Below are positions 35,638 to 44,909 of a DNA stretch of 64,000 nt, piece by piece; position 1 is the first letter of the stretch; the number at the start of each line of letters is the position of its first letter. Source of the DNA: JBLMYQ01 sp050260055 (lineage in GTDB: Bacteria > Bacillota > Clostridia > Acetivibrionales > UBA4821); the NCBI GenBank assembly GCA_050260055.1, contig JBLNBO010000027.1, positions 103,724-167,723 on the forward strand. Direction: 5' to 3'. A program made the translations under genes and the position numbers. Below the pieces are notes generated by a model. That model was not told the DNA's origin. It did no database searches and saw only the letters and a list, made by a program, of their open reading frames with translations.

Positions 35638-36159
35638 TTACGAGTTAACATATGAAATAATTTCATCTATATTTTTCTTATTTGTGAAGTCAACCGGTTT
35701 TTCGTAAGCTTCAAGCATACCCTTTTCGTCAGGTTTAAGTTCTGTTTTGGATTTTAGCTTACTTTTTAACATTGTCATAAGCATTTTATAAAAAGGATTC
35801 AATCGATTATAGTCAAATCCGCCACGAAGATAAAAGAACTTTATATGTTTCTGCTGTTCAACGGAAAAATTATTGTTTTCGATTTCCCTTATAGTTTCTT
35901 CTTTTGCTGGTGATGCACCTGTCGCAAAGGCAATAACCTTTTTATCCTTAAGTTTATCCAGATTTCGCTTTATAAGTTTAATCCCATTTATACCTCCGGC
36001 ATATAAGCCGCCCCCGTAAACCACAGTATCATAGGTTGCCAATACATCAGCGTTAACCTTTGAACCTTGAAATATATCTGCCGATAATTCCTCCGCAATC
36101 CATTCTGCATACTTTTTTGTAAAACCTGTTTTTGACTTATATATTACTACAGTTTTCAT
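35638..36159 (-). CDS. Flavodoxin-domain protein (HemG-like)
   Basis: 173 aa. The start is ATG 36159 (MKTVVIYKSKTGFT), with GAGGGG about 11 bases upstream; an ATG nine bases earlier is possible. The FMN phosphate loop is YKSKTGFTKKYA and the second loop YGGGLYAGG. This is the small flavodoxin group that includes HemG, which uses FMN and quinone to oxidise protoporphyrinogen. The present protein more likely handles electron transfer or a redox reaction; no heme genes are near. Confidence 0.8.
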   Translation of the reverse strand: MKTVVIYKSKTGFTKKYAEWIAEELSADIFQGSKVNADVLATYDTVVYGGGLYAGGINGIKLIKRNLDKLKDKKVIAFATGASPAKEETIREIENNNFSVEQQKHIKFFYLRGGFDYNRLNPFYKMLMTMLKSKLKSKTELKPDEKGMLEAYEKPVDFTNKKNIDEIISYVNS

Positions 36160-36303
36160 TTTAACCATTTCCCCTCTTTTAAATTGGATTTGAATCAATT
36201 ATGTCATTGCGCTATAGAATATAAATATTATTCCCATCAAGCCTTGAGATAATTAAAAATGTCAATCTCAAATTGCTTTTTATTTCTCTAATGAAATTCA
36301 TAT

Positions 36304-37305
36304 TTATATATTTCTATATATATGACTATATTCGGCTGCAAGTTTAATAGCTTCTTCCAGGCTGATACTGCTGGCTATACCTTTACCCGCAATATCAAAT
36401 GCAGTTCCATGGTCAACCGATGTTCTAATAAATGGCATTCCGATAGTTAATGATATTGTTTTCTCAAAATCAACCGTCTTAGCAGCAATGTGTCCTTGGT
36501 CATGGTATAAAGATAATACTGCATCATATTTTCCTTTAAGCGCTTGAAAAAAGACCGAATCGGGAGATACTGGACCTACTACGTCAATACCTCTCTCTTT
36601 AGCCTCGTTTATAGCAGGTTCGATTTCTTTAACCTCTTCATCTCCGAAAAGCCCGTGCTCGCCATTATGCGGATTTAAGCCTGCAACAGCAATTAATCTT
36701 TTATTAAGCCCGAGTTTTTCTAGAGCTTTGCTGCATTTCTCAATATATTTTAAAATATTATATTTTTTAATTAAGTTACAAACTTCTTTTAAGGCTATGT
36801 GCCTCGATAAGAAAAATATTCGCATATTATTTACCTGAAACATAGTCAGGAGGTCTTCTGTTTGTGTTAAATCTGCAAGGATTTCAGTATGGCCAATAAA
36901 ATTTATATTTGCTGCTCTTATAGCCTCTTTATTAATTGGCGTTGTCGCTATCGCATTAATTTGACCTTCCAGTGCCAGCTCAACAGTTTTCTTAATATAC
37001 TCATAAGCTGCTTTTCCTGATTCAGGCTGGACTATACCATACCTTAACAAGTCTGCATTAATATTATCCAGAGAAATAATATCTATACAACCATGCACAT
37101 ATTTGCCTTGTTCAGGTTCGGAAACAACATTAATCTTAAGCGCAGAAGCAATAATAACAGAAATCTTTTTTATTACTTCTACACTTCCTATAACGAGCGG
37201 CTTACAAATATCATATATTTCTTTGTTTTCTAAAGCTTTTAGAACAATTTCCGGTCCTATCCCCGATGGATCGCCGATAGGAATTCCAATAATGCTTCTT
37301 TCCAA
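36304..37305 (-). CDS. pdxA: 4-hydroxythreonine-4-phosphate dehydrogenase (PdxA family)
   Basis: 333 aa from TTG 37305, with GGAGG upstream. GIPIGDPSGIGPEI, GHTEILADLT, GLNPHNGEHGLFG and YHDQGHIAAK are PdxA active-site and zinc motifs. In most Clostridia this family is PdxA2, which oxidises 4-phosphoerythronate or D-threonate; classical PdxA makes pyridoxal phosphate precursors. No serC, pdxJ or four-carbon acid kinase gene lies nearby, so which branch is unknown. It appears single. Confidence 0.9.
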   Translation of the reverse strand: MERSIIGIPIGDPSGIGPEIVLKALENKEIYDICKPLVIGSVEVIKKISVIIASALKINVVSEPEQGKYVHGCIDIISLDNINADLLRYGIVQPESGKAAYEYIKKTVELALEGQINAIATTPINKEAIRAANINFIGHTEILADLTQTEDLLTMFQVNNMRIFFLSRHIALKEVCNLIKKYNILKYIEKCSKALEKLGLNKRLIAVAGLNPHNGEHGLFGDEEVKEIEPAINEAKERGIDVVGPVSPDSVFFQALKGKYDAVLSLYHDQGHIAAKTVDFEKTISLTIGMPFIRTSVDHGTAFDIAGKGIASSISLEEAIKLAAEYSHIYRNI

Positions 37306-37375
37306 AATTTATGCCTCCGTTGAAAGATGTTTTTTATTTTATAAAATTAATTAGAAAGATATAAGTCTTTTCATA

Positions 37376-38503
37376 CTATAATTTTTCATTACCTTTATAT
37401 TTTTCTTTAAAACTATTAGATATATCAATAAATTCTTCTTGATAAGTCTCGAATTTACTTCTGTTTGTCCACCCAACAAGTTGATAAAAATATTCTGATG
37501 TCTCAACACATGTTATAAGATATTTAAAATTTAAATCGTCTTCTGTCATTTCAAAATCCCCTTGTACAGCAGGATAATTACTTACCTTATTCCCGTTTAT
37601 TATTCGTCTGTTGATTTTAATGTTTTCATTAGCCTTTATTTCTGATATTTTAATCCAGTAATCTTCTATATTATACCCATCTTTAAAGTCTTTCTTATTT
37701 TCTCGTACTACAAGAAAGCCTCTGTCTTCATCTTCGCTAAATATTATCAAATCTGCGTCAAGGTTTAACTTTTGGGCTTGTAAAGTCCATCCCTCAGGTG
37801 CAAAAACTGAAAACTTTTTGTCATAACTTTCAAAAACTATTGGTTTCTTATCCTGCTCTTCTGAGTTGATAACATTTATAAATTCTTTCAGCCATGTAGC
37901 TATTTTTGGTGTTGCTAAAATAACAAGTATTATCACAAATATAGTTACAATTATCAAAGGCTTTCTATTTGACTTAGGTTTATATGTAGAGATTGGTTCT
38001 GAATAATTTAATTCACTAGTTTTTTCGCAAGTTTCATCATGTAAATTATTGCATGCAAAACTCTTTTTTAAATCAATAACTATAGTTCCGGCTATATGGT
38101 CGTGAATGCACCTATAATCTTTATTAAAAATAAATAAAATATCAATTAGTCCATATAAAGGTATGATTCTTAAAAGGAAGTTCAATAAAGTTCTTAATAA
38201 TATATTAGTTACGAATCCCCCGTTCTCGCCTGTTTTTATTTTAATGATTTTAACGCCAAGAGCTAATTTCCCGATAGTTTGTCCTTTGATGGTTAGTAAA
38301 ATTATTTGAGTAGCAATTAACAAGAAAAACAAAATAATAAAAACATTTAACCAGGTAGATGTAAAAGGCACATTAGAATTATCATTATCAGCTAACCCCC
38401 CAATAACGATAAGGCTTATATATACTAATGCTGTATCAATAATAACTGCAACTAATCTTCTCCATGGATTTGCAAGAACGTAACTCTTTTGATTTATATT
38501 CAT
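37376..38503 (-). CDS. RDD membrane domain fused to PsbP-like extracellular domain
   Basis: 375 aa from ATG 38503 (MNINQKSYVL); a TTG 12 bases earlier overlaps the GGGGG site. The N-terminal RDD domain (about 12-150, WRRLVAVIIDTALVY, GQTIGKLALGVKI, CIHDHIAGT) is followed by a membrane helix (about 185-205). A C-terminal domain (about 230-372) has the PsbP/DcrB-like core SVFAPEGWTLQAQ ... FSEDEDRGFLVV ... VSNYPAVQGDFEM. The extracellular domain may sense or bind a ligand for the membrane part. Function unknown. Confidence 0.7.
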   Translation of the reverse strand: MNINQKSYVLANPWRRLVAVIIDTALVYISLIVIGGLADNDNSNVPFTSTWLNVFIILFFLLIATQIILLTIKGQTIGKLALGVKIIKIKTGENGGFVTNILLRTLLNFLLRIIPLYGLIDILFIFNKDYRCIHDHIAGTIVIDLKKSFACNNLHDETCEKTSELNYSEPISTYKPKSNRKPLIIVTIFVIILVILATPKIATWLKEFINVINSEEQDKKPIVFESYDKKFSVFAPEGWTLQAQKLNLDADLIIFSEDEDRGFLVVRENKKDFKDGYNIEDYWIKISEIKANENIKINRRIINGNKVSNYPAVQGDFEMTEDDLNFKYLITCVETSEYFYQLVGWTNRSKFETYQEEFIDISNSFKEKYKGNEKL

Positions 38504-38641
38504 ATTAACCCCCAATTAGCAATTCTATAAGTTGAGTTTTATATAATCTAGCATTGAGTTTCCGAGTCTACTCCCGTAATAGATTTTTCTCCATTGCTTT
38601 GATTTCTTTTAATGCTTGCAATTCCCTGTATACCCAATCAT

Positions 38642-39085
38642 TTAAATCGTTTTTCCTTTCTTTAAATTTATTGCCGCTTCTATTGTTATCCAAACAGGAT
38701 GAAAGTTCTGTTCTTCTTCGTAATCATCGAGCCTTTGTTCAAATTTTGTACCTGTCACTTCGCATAAGTAATAATATGATGTCATTTCAAAAATTGCATC
38801 TTTTTCATATTTATCTATATCTCTTTGAACAATAACTCCTAATCTTTCTTTTGTGTTTTTAACAACATATCCTGTTTCTTCTTCAACTTCACGTATTAGT
38901 GCCTCTTCGATATTTTCTTTCGGTTGTATTCCTCCGCCTGGGAATTTATAATCATTACGGTTTGTCAAAACCATTAACAGCTTACCTTCTTCTAATATAA
39001 CAGCTCTTACGGCAGTCCTAGATATTATTCTATAATCATTATGATTAATTTCTTTTATGCCTAGCTCTAAATTAAATATAGCAAT
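38642..39085 (-). CDS. Nudix hydrolase without a canonical start codon
   Basis: The Nudix box (FPGGGIQPKENIEEALIREV then EEETGYVV) is intact: G-x5-E-x7-REUxEE. The only ATG in frame (38974) would cut off the first beta strand of the domain. Upstream, the frame stays open for 37 more codons, back to a TGA at 39092-39094, and reads FNLELGIKEINHN ... RTAVRAVILEEGKLL, a normal Nudix N-terminus. There is no ATG, GTG or TTG in this stretch. GAGGAG lies two bases before ATT 39085 and eight bases before ATA 39079, so a rare ATT/ATA start or a recently lost start are both possible. Confidence 0.7.
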   Translation of the reverse strand: MAIFNLELGIKEINHNDYRIISRTAVRAVILEEGKLLMVLTNRNDYKFPGGGIQPKENIEEALIREVEEETGYVVKNTKERLGVIVQRDIDKYEKDAIFEMTSYYYLCEVTGTKFEQRLDDYEEEQNFHPVWITIEAAINLKKGKTI

Positions 39086-39129
39086 CTCTCCTCAATAAAT
39101 AATAACTCTATTGTAGCACCATGAAGACA

Positions 39130-39615
39130 TTAACATTGTTCATTATTAACTTTACTGTGTGTATTAAGCTTAAATTTTAACTGCAAACCAATCCACATTA
39201 AAACAGTTGGCAAAAATGAAATAAATATAAGAATTATAAACATTATTATTGGATTTTTTAGAACAATACTTGGATCGCACATCGAAAAGCTAAATATAAT
39301 AGGATTCAATATAATATATAATGCAAATATAATTGCATTTTGCCCAGGAAAATATTTAGCGGGATTTACTATTTCTGATTGATATGTAAAAAACAAATAG
39401 ACTGCAAAAATACTTAATAATATACCCAATGCAGAAATCGAAAGAAAGTTTTTAGCTGAACTGTTTTGTGATTTTAATAGATATCCAATTCCAATATAAA
39501 TTGCAAATAATATTATTGCACTAATTGGAGGCAACTGAAATATAAAAATGCAAACAGAAAAAAGAATAGCAATGGCAATTTGTCCTAATATTGAGAATAT
39601 GTTATTTGATATCAT
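39130..39615 (-). CDS. Integral membrane protein, unknown function
   Basis: 161 aa, five hydrophobic segments (about 8-28, 30-48, 60-80, 95-112, 125-148), with a polar C-terminus KFKLNTHSKVNNEQ. AGAGG is the RBS. No family is recognised. It lies 85 bases after the LysE gene and may be part of the amidoligase-LysE cluster, but this is unproven. Confidence 0.45.
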   Translation of the reverse strand: MISNNIFSILGQIAIAILFSVCIFIFQLPPISAIILFAIYIGIGYLLKSQNSSAKNFLSISALGILLSIFAVYLFFTYQSEIVNPAKYFPGQNAIIFALYIILNPIIFSFSMCDPSIVLKNPIIMFIILIFISFLPTVLMWIGLQLKFKLNTHSKVNNEQC

Positions 39616-39699
39616 TAATATTTCCTCTTTCTATACTGAATTTAGCTGTAACTTTTTTACCAATGAATTATACCCAACTCATTTTCTAATGCAGCCCAA

Positions 39700-40335
39700 T
39701 TATTCAGATGACTCTTTAGCTGACAGCATTTTGCTGAAGCACATCCTAATTCCAAATCCTATAAGAAATATTCCTACGACAATATTCAAAATATTTATAA
39801 TTGTTTCTGTAATTATTACATGAAACAAGCTTGCTATAAATGCAAACGAACCTAGGAAAATAAATGTTGCAAGTACCGCGCCTATGCCGAATAATTTCAT
39901 TTCTTTTTTACTATATCCTTCGCAAGTAATTCTAGATGCAAATACTCCAGTCCAAAACAAAATTGTAAGCGGATTAGAAGCTGTAAGGATTAAAGTCGCA
40001 AGAAATGAATTTGCAGCTAATGATGTATTAGATAAATTTTTAAAACTTGGAATAATATTAATTTCAAAGGTTCCTAATATTATCCCGAAGCCAAAATAGA
40101 CTAAAATAATTGCGCCGAAATATTTTAGTGTTTTCTTAACACCAGGCTTGTCTAAGACAGAACCAATCCCAACTATTGCTAATAAAACATATACAGCATC
40201 TATTAATGTAGCAGCTAATACTCCAGATTCAGAAGCAAGCAGCCCATATTCTGTCGCTGTTTTGAATATGTAAATAAATACTGGGCCTATTGCAATTTGC
40301 AATAGGATTCCGAACTTAAAACCTTTATATATCAT
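39700..40335 (-). CDS. LysE-family amino-acid exporter
   Basis: 211 aa, six membrane helices. The opening FKFGILLQIAIGPVFIYIF and the G-x-x-x-G pattern of GVFASRITCEGY with NPLTILFWTGVF are typical of LysE/RhtB/LeuE proteins, which export basic or small amino acids and derivatives. It is preceded by the 40380-41051 gene 45 bases upstream on the same strand. Together with the amidoligase further upstream it may export an amidated product (inference). Confidence 0.85.
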   Translation of the reverse strand: MIYKGFKFGILLQIAIGPVFIYIFKTATEYGLLASESGVLAATLIDAVYVLLAIVGIGSVLDKPGVKKTLKYFGAIILVYFGFGIILGTFEINIIPSFKNLSNTSLAANSFLATLILTASNPLTILFWTGVFASRITCEGYSKKEMKLFGIGAVLATFIFLGSFAFIASLFHVIITETIINILNIVVGIFLIGFGIRMCFSKMLSAKESSE

Positions 40336-40379
40336 AAGAAAACCTCTTTGAGTATATTATTTTAGGAATTAGTCCTCTA

Positions 40380-41051
40380 TTATTTTTCATAATAAGGATA
40401 AAGCTCAGCAGGTGGATATATGTTGGCTTCAATCTGTTTATTCTTACCATATCCCCATTTCTTTTTCTCCCATATGCCATTCATAGATGTCCAATAATAA
40501 ACAAATCCATCATCACTGTTATAAAGCCAGACATTATCTTTAGAATCCCAAATCCAATATACGTTTAAATGTCCAACAAATTTTGAATTCTCATCCCTAT
40601 AAAGTAGTTTCCCGTCCTTACTTTTAATTGTTATCTTCCACACAAAGTTATCATTATAATTTTTATTTCTATCTATGGGAATAGTTAAAACATACTTGCC
40701 GCTATATGATAACGAAGGGGATTTCTCATTCACTGTCTGAGGCAATTCTGGCTGGTAATGGCCTAATATCATAATGAAAATGCATGGCAATAAATACAGT
40801 ACAAATTGCATTACTGGAGGAATTTTAATCTTCCTTGTTATTAATAAAACTATGACTTGTAACAGCAATGTAGGAATAAATAGTACCAAAAAGAAGAATA
40901 AATAAAAAGCTCTAATTGGTAAAAATGGGTATCTAATATATACAATACTAAATATAAATAAGATGCTGATAAAACAAGACAATGATGCAATTGACAGTCT
41001 TATCTTTTTTTCATTATTAGGTTTTAGTATTGTTTCAAGAAACTTACTCAA
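40380..41051 (-). CDS. Membrane protein with C-terminal Trp/Tyr-rich domain, unknown
   Basis: 223 aa from TTG 41051; AGGAGG six bases upstream decides it. Three membrane helices (about 20-40, 45-70, 78-98) are followed by an extracytoplasmic domain with NVYWIWDSKDNVWLYNSDDG and YYWTSMNGIWEKKKWG, probably beta-rich. No family is recognised. The start lies 10 bases after the stop of the 41061-41570 gene, so the two are co-transcribed. Confidence 0.55.
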   Translation of the reverse strand: MSKFLETILKPNNEKKIRLSIASLSCFISILFIFSIVYIRYPFLPIRAFYLFFFLVLFIPTLLLQVIVLLITRKIKIPPVMQFVLYLLPCIFIMILGHYQPELPQTVNEKSPSLSYSGKYVLTIPIDRNKNYNDNFVWKITIKSKDGKLLYRDENSKFVGHLNVYWIWDSKDNVWLYNSDDGFVYYWTSMNGIWEKKKWGYGKNKQIEANIYPPAELYPYYEK

Positions 41052-41060
41052 CGTAACCTC

Positions 41061-41570
41061 CTATAAATTTGCCTTTATTAGTTCATCAATATCATAAGCT
41101 TCATGCAGGACAATAAATTTATTTGAAGGGCTGTCATTTTGAACTTCTTTCTGAAATATTCTACTGTTTGTATTCTCAAGTATAACTAAGGCCCCAATTT
41201 TAACAAAGGATAATAAAAAGACTTTATCATTATCAATCATTATGTTGATTTTTTCTTTTTCTTTTAATTCCTCTAAATCTTCACTTTGTTTATTTGCATA
41301 ATTCAGCTTAATTACACCCAACTTACTATGCATCACCTGAAGGTTTTGATTTCTTCCGATTCCCATGAGCACTTCCATCCTAGCCCTCTGTACTCTTTCT
41401 TTCCATTTTTCTTTATCATTAAGCATTAAATATTGTTCTCCCATAACAATGCTTACTGCGTCTTCTTCATTGCTTGCTTCCCATACTGTTTGTTCTTTTA
41501 TAATTAAAAGAGGCTTTGATGGTGTAACTGCATCTTTTACTTGATTTATATCATATAACTTATTTGCCAT
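41061..41570 (-). CDS. Hypothetical cytoplasmic protein coupled to the amidoligase gene
   Basis: 169 aa. The RBS GGAGG lies within the last codons of the amidoligase gene, whose stop is 5 bases before this ATG, so translation is coupled. It is mostly soluble alpha/beta (PSKPLLIIKEQTVWEA; KVFLLSFVKIGALVILENT). No motif is recognised. The tight link suggests a partner or substrate-related role for the amidoligase. Confidence 0.6.
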   Translation of the reverse strand: MANKLYDINQVKDAVTPSKPLLIIKEQTVWEASNEEDAVSIVMGEQYLMLNDKEKWKERVQRARMEVLMGIGRNQNLQVMHSKLGVIKLNYANKQSEDLEELKEKEKINIMIDNDKVFLLSFVKIGALVILENTNSRIFQKEVQNDSPSNKFIVLHEAYDIDELIKANL

Positions 41571-41574
41571 AAAT

Positions 41575-43473
41575 TCATCTCCCTCCAGTAATACTTAATT
41601 CTTCCATTCTTCGCTTTATCTTAGTATCGGATTCATTATATTGATTTTCTAAGTTTACTTCTTTCGTCCTTCCCCAGAGATTCAAAAGTCTTAATTTATC
41701 ATCTTTATTAGTACAAACTATATCAACAAAAGCAAGCATTTTATCTATATTTCCTTCTTCTTTATATTGATAATCTTGGCTTATAGATTCCTGATAGTAT
41801 TTATCCAAAAGTTCGGCCCTTTCTCTATTGTTTTCCAAGTCATCTACAATGTCAATTGCTGCACCCAATATTCCTGCTCCGATTAGTACATTTGTCTGCC
41901 CTTGTACCGGGTCTAATGTTCCATTAAAGCATCTCATTTCTATTGTATATTTATCATAATTTTGCTTTCCATATCCATCTAGAATGTTTTCAAGATTCAG
42001 ACTTTGATAATGCGCGGTTTTATCTGCATATTGCCCATATACTTGAGCTAATACTTTTATATCATCTTCAGAATTTATATCCCCTTCACCATTAACGAAC
42101 TGCTTTAAATATAACGATACCGGCTGTGCATATGACTCGCCTCTTATTTTCTCTAGTTCGCCCCCGGAAAGTCTGAAAATAACATCTTCAAATGTCGACC
42201 ATATTTTAAATAATTGCAGCCATTTCTGCGGTGAATTTTCTAATGCTGAAGCGCCAAAATGGATATGTCCTCCACACTTAGAATCTGTAAAACCACCAAG
42301 CCCTTTAATTTTATTGCAAACATTTTGATATTGTTCCCATGCCATCGGTGAATCATATAATGGTGGTGATACCACCTCCCCGTCAACCGTTGCATCATCC
42401 ATGCACTTCCATTCATAAAATCCAAATTTAACCGGATTTTCTAAAAGAGTTTTTCTCATAATAGAATAATCAAAGCCATTAAACTCTATTTCTTTCCCGA
42501 AAGTTATTTTGGGATGTATACCCATTCTTGGCTTATATGATGGCTTATAGTGCCTTGCTAGCTTAATAAGCTCTCCTTGTTTTTCTTTAGGCAGCTGTGA
42601 AAAAAATACGTTTTTTTCTTGTTCATCAATATTCTCTGGTTCTGTTGATTCAAATTGATGTGTATCATCTTCCATTAAGCTTCTTAATAAATCTATATCG
42701 GTTAATGCTTTATTTATATCGTCATATTGATGGATTATTTCTTCTGCTTTTTCCCATCCGATAGTGTTTATAATTCTTATAATAGGCGAATATTTTTCAA
42801 ATCGTATTAGATTTTTATCTTGTAGAAAACTCTTATATTTAATAATAACATTATCCTGTATTTCATCATCCCATACATCAGCGCCATAAAAAGCATATTT
42901 AAGCTCTTCAGGAGAATTCTCGCCTATAAAATATTCAGGATTTTCTTTTTTATATTCATCCGGAAAAGTATTTTCACCATAGAATATATTGTTCGGCTTT
43001 CCTATTATCTCGCAGCCTGATAATATTGTTTCTTCAAGAAAGCAAGTCCCTGTTTCTGCTAAATTAATAACAGCTCCGGTATTAGTAAAATTTGCTGATT
43101 TTATGTTTATATCTTTTAAATCCATTCCTGATAAATCATTACCTTCCAGATTTACTCCTACTAATCTTCTTTCCATATGTATGCCATTAACTTCTTCAAG
43201 TGCCAATAATTGAGGATTAAATCTAGCCTTGCAATCCTTTAAGTCTGATTCTTCTATTATTACATCTTGAAATGCTTCTTCCGGAATATCACTTAAATCC
43301 AATCCAGGTATTTTGAGATATAAAAGTCCTTTTTCGTTATATATTAAATTTCTTACTTCTTCTTTTAGCCGCTGCACTGCCGGATTTGACATATCTGTTA
43401 AATCAAACTCACTAAAATTAGTTTTAAGAAATCCATATTCATATAGATCCTCCATGGTTAATTTCTTTAACAT
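41575..43473 (-). CDS. Amidoligase-family protein with N-terminal pentapeptide-like repeats
   Basis: 632 aa from ATG 43473 (MLKKLTMEDLYEYG), following GGAAGGGG; a longer frame upstream lacks an RBS. About residues 95-140 read like pentapeptide repeats (NLEGNDLSGMDLKDINIK). The C-terminal half (about 315-560) has amidoligase motifs of the COOH-NH2 ligase superfamily: FGKEIEFNG, DATVDGEVVSPP, CGGHIHFGAS and YTIEMRCFNGTLD (Glu/His residues that bind Mg-ATP). Amidoligases form amide bonds on peptides or wall precursors. The fusion to pentapeptide repeats and its unknown neighbours are unusual. Confidence 0.75.
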   Translation of the reverse strand: MLKKLTMEDLYEYGFLKTNFSEFDLTDMSNPAVQRLKEEVRNLIYNEKGLLYLKIPGLDLSDIPEEAFQDVIIEESDLKDCKARFNPQLLALEEVNGIHMERRLVGVNLEGNDLSGMDLKDINIKSANFTNTGAVINLAETGTCFLEETILSGCEIIGKPNNIFYGENTFPDEYKKENPEYFIGENSPEELKYAFYGADVWDDEIQDNVIIKYKSFLQDKNLIRFEKYSPIIRIINTIGWEKAEEIIHQYDDINKALTDIDLLRSLMEDDTHQFESTEPENIDEQEKNVFFSQLPKEKQGELIKLARHYKPSYKPRMGIHPKITFGKEIEFNGFDYSIMRKTLLENPVKFGFYEWKCMDDATVDGEVVSPPLYDSPMAWEQYQNVCNKIKGLGGFTDSKCGGHIHFGASALENSPQKWLQLFKIWSTFEDVIFRLSGGELEKIRGESYAQPVSLYLKQFVNGEGDINSEDDIKVLAQVYGQYADKTAHYQSLNLENILDGYGKQNYDKYTIEMRCFNGTLDPVQGQTNVLIGAGILGAAIDIVDDLENNRERAELLDKYYQESISQDYQYKEEGNIDKMLAFVDIVCTNKDDKLRLLNLWGRTKEVNLENQYNESDTKIKRRMEELSITGGR

Positions 43474-43571
43474 AAGAATCCCCTTCCAAACATACAATAA
43501 CTATCTTTCTATATTAATTCTATTATTTTCCCTAATGATATCGTGCAACTGATTTTTATTAGTCCAAATAT

Positions 43572-44090
43572 TTAACCAACTATGGCATCAGTTAGATTAT
43601 CTGCTTTATTTATATTTCCTAATAATTCTGAAACCTTTATTATTTTCCCACCAACAAGATTATTGCTAATTGTTTGAATAGTATATATTGGCCCCCAGGG
43701 AATTGCCCACCATCCAAATAATAATGATATAATTGTACATATTATTTTTCTTGATAAAGTTTTATCATATCCTTTTACCAAAAACCGCGATGGGGATTTT
43801 ACAGAAAAAAATATAAATGATATGCATATTTGAAACTGTATTAATTCAGTTTCAGGTTTTATTTCAGTAAATTCTAAGTAAGTACCCCCATTTTCAATAT
43901 TATTTTTGTTTTGAATAATCCAATTTATAAATTCTACCGATTTTTTCTTTTCTTGGTTTAAGAAATAATAAATTATAAAGCATATTAATGATGCAAATAG
44001 ACACTCTGGTATTGTTTTATATTCACCGTTATATAAATTGCTGATTGCTCCAACAATAAATAACCCAGAAAAAATAAGAAAGAAATACAT
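43572..44090 (-). CDS. Small membrane protein, unknown function
   Basis: 172 aa from ATG 44090 (MYFFLIFSGLF), with GGGGGG upstream; the ATG 21 bases earlier overlaps it. Three or four hydrophobic segments (2-18, 30-48, 85-103, 125-148). The middle carries FTEIKPETELIQFQICISFI. No family is recognised. It lies 100 bases upstream of the amidoligase gene, not obviously in the same transcript. Confidence 0.5.
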   Translation of the reverse strand: MYFFLIFSGLFIVGAISNLYNGEYKTIPECLFASLICFIIYYFLNQEKKKSVEFINWIIQNKNNIENGGTYLEFTEIKPETELIQFQICISFIFFSVKSPSRFLVKGYDKTLSRKIICTIISLLFGWWAIPWGPIYTIQTISNNLVGGKIIKVSELLGNINKADNLTDAIVG

Positions 44091-44178
44091 ACAACCCCCC
44101 TGATGTTTCATATAACTTAAAATATTCGTGTGTATTTTTTAGTTATAACTATAATTTCATATCGCTTTTTTTATATAT

Positions 44179-44886
44179 TTACCAAATAAAAGGAATAAGT
44201 CTATATTTAACTTTCTTTTTATAATCTAAATACCCTTCCAATTCATCCAATAGCATTTTTTCTTCTCCGATAATTCTTCCTGCTAAAAGGAATATCATTG
44301 CTAACCCAATAATTATACCATATATAGAACCTAATAACATTGGAGTTCCAATGAAGAGTAATGTACCTCCAAGATACATAGGATGCCTCACGAAACCATA
44401 AACGCCTGTTGAAACAACTTGATGTTTTCGTTCTTTCTGAATTCTGACTAATGGCGAAACAAAAGTGTTATCCTTATATGCTCGATAAAAGAAGAAGAAT
44501 GATAATAAAAGCTCTATGCCGCCCAATACTTTTATCCATAAAGGCGCATATCCAGTCCATCCATATCTTTTTGCATCCAATGGCATAATAACAATCCAGG
44601 CAATAAATCCTACAAGAAGACCGTAAACAACATACTTATCCCATCCTTTCTGATTGCCGGTCCCTGGTTTTTTATACCTTTCTGTAAGAAGCGCAGGATC
44701 ATTAATATATAAATAAATAATCGTAGTGAAGCAAAGTACAATAAACCATATACTAAAAACCCAACCTTCAAGCCAGAACCAGTCACCTGATAGGAAAAGA
44801 AGCAATGCCGGAAAAATTAGGATATATATTAAAGTAAAAATAATTTTACCTATTGTTATCTCATTGTTTTTAATTGACAATATCAT
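44179..44886 (-). CDS. Isoprenylcysteine carboxyl methyltransferase-like membrane protein
   Basis: 235 aa, five membrane helices. The SAM-binding motif GVYGFVRHPMYLGGTLLF (about 162-180) and GEEKMLLDELEGYLDYKKKVKYRLIP (about 205-230, shown as its ends) define the ICMT/PEMT family. Bacterial members methylate small lipids or other hydrophobic compounds. ATG 44886 is only two bases from AGGAGG; the TTG at 44880 has better spacing. Confidence 0.8.
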   Translation of the reverse strand: MILSIKNNEITIGKIIFTLIYILIFPALLLFLSGDWFWLEGWVFSIWFIVLCFTTIIYLYINDPALLTERYKKPGTGNQKGWDKYVVYGLLVGFIAWIVIMPLDAKRYGWTGYAPLWIKVLGGIELLLSFFFFYRAYKDNTFVSPLVRIQKERKHQVVSTGVYGFVRHPMYLGGTLLFIGTPMLLGSIYGIIIGLAMIFLLAGRIIGEEKMLLDELEGYLDYKKKVKYRLIPFIW

Positions 44887-44909
44887 ATCCTCCTATAGTA
44901 TTTCTTTCA

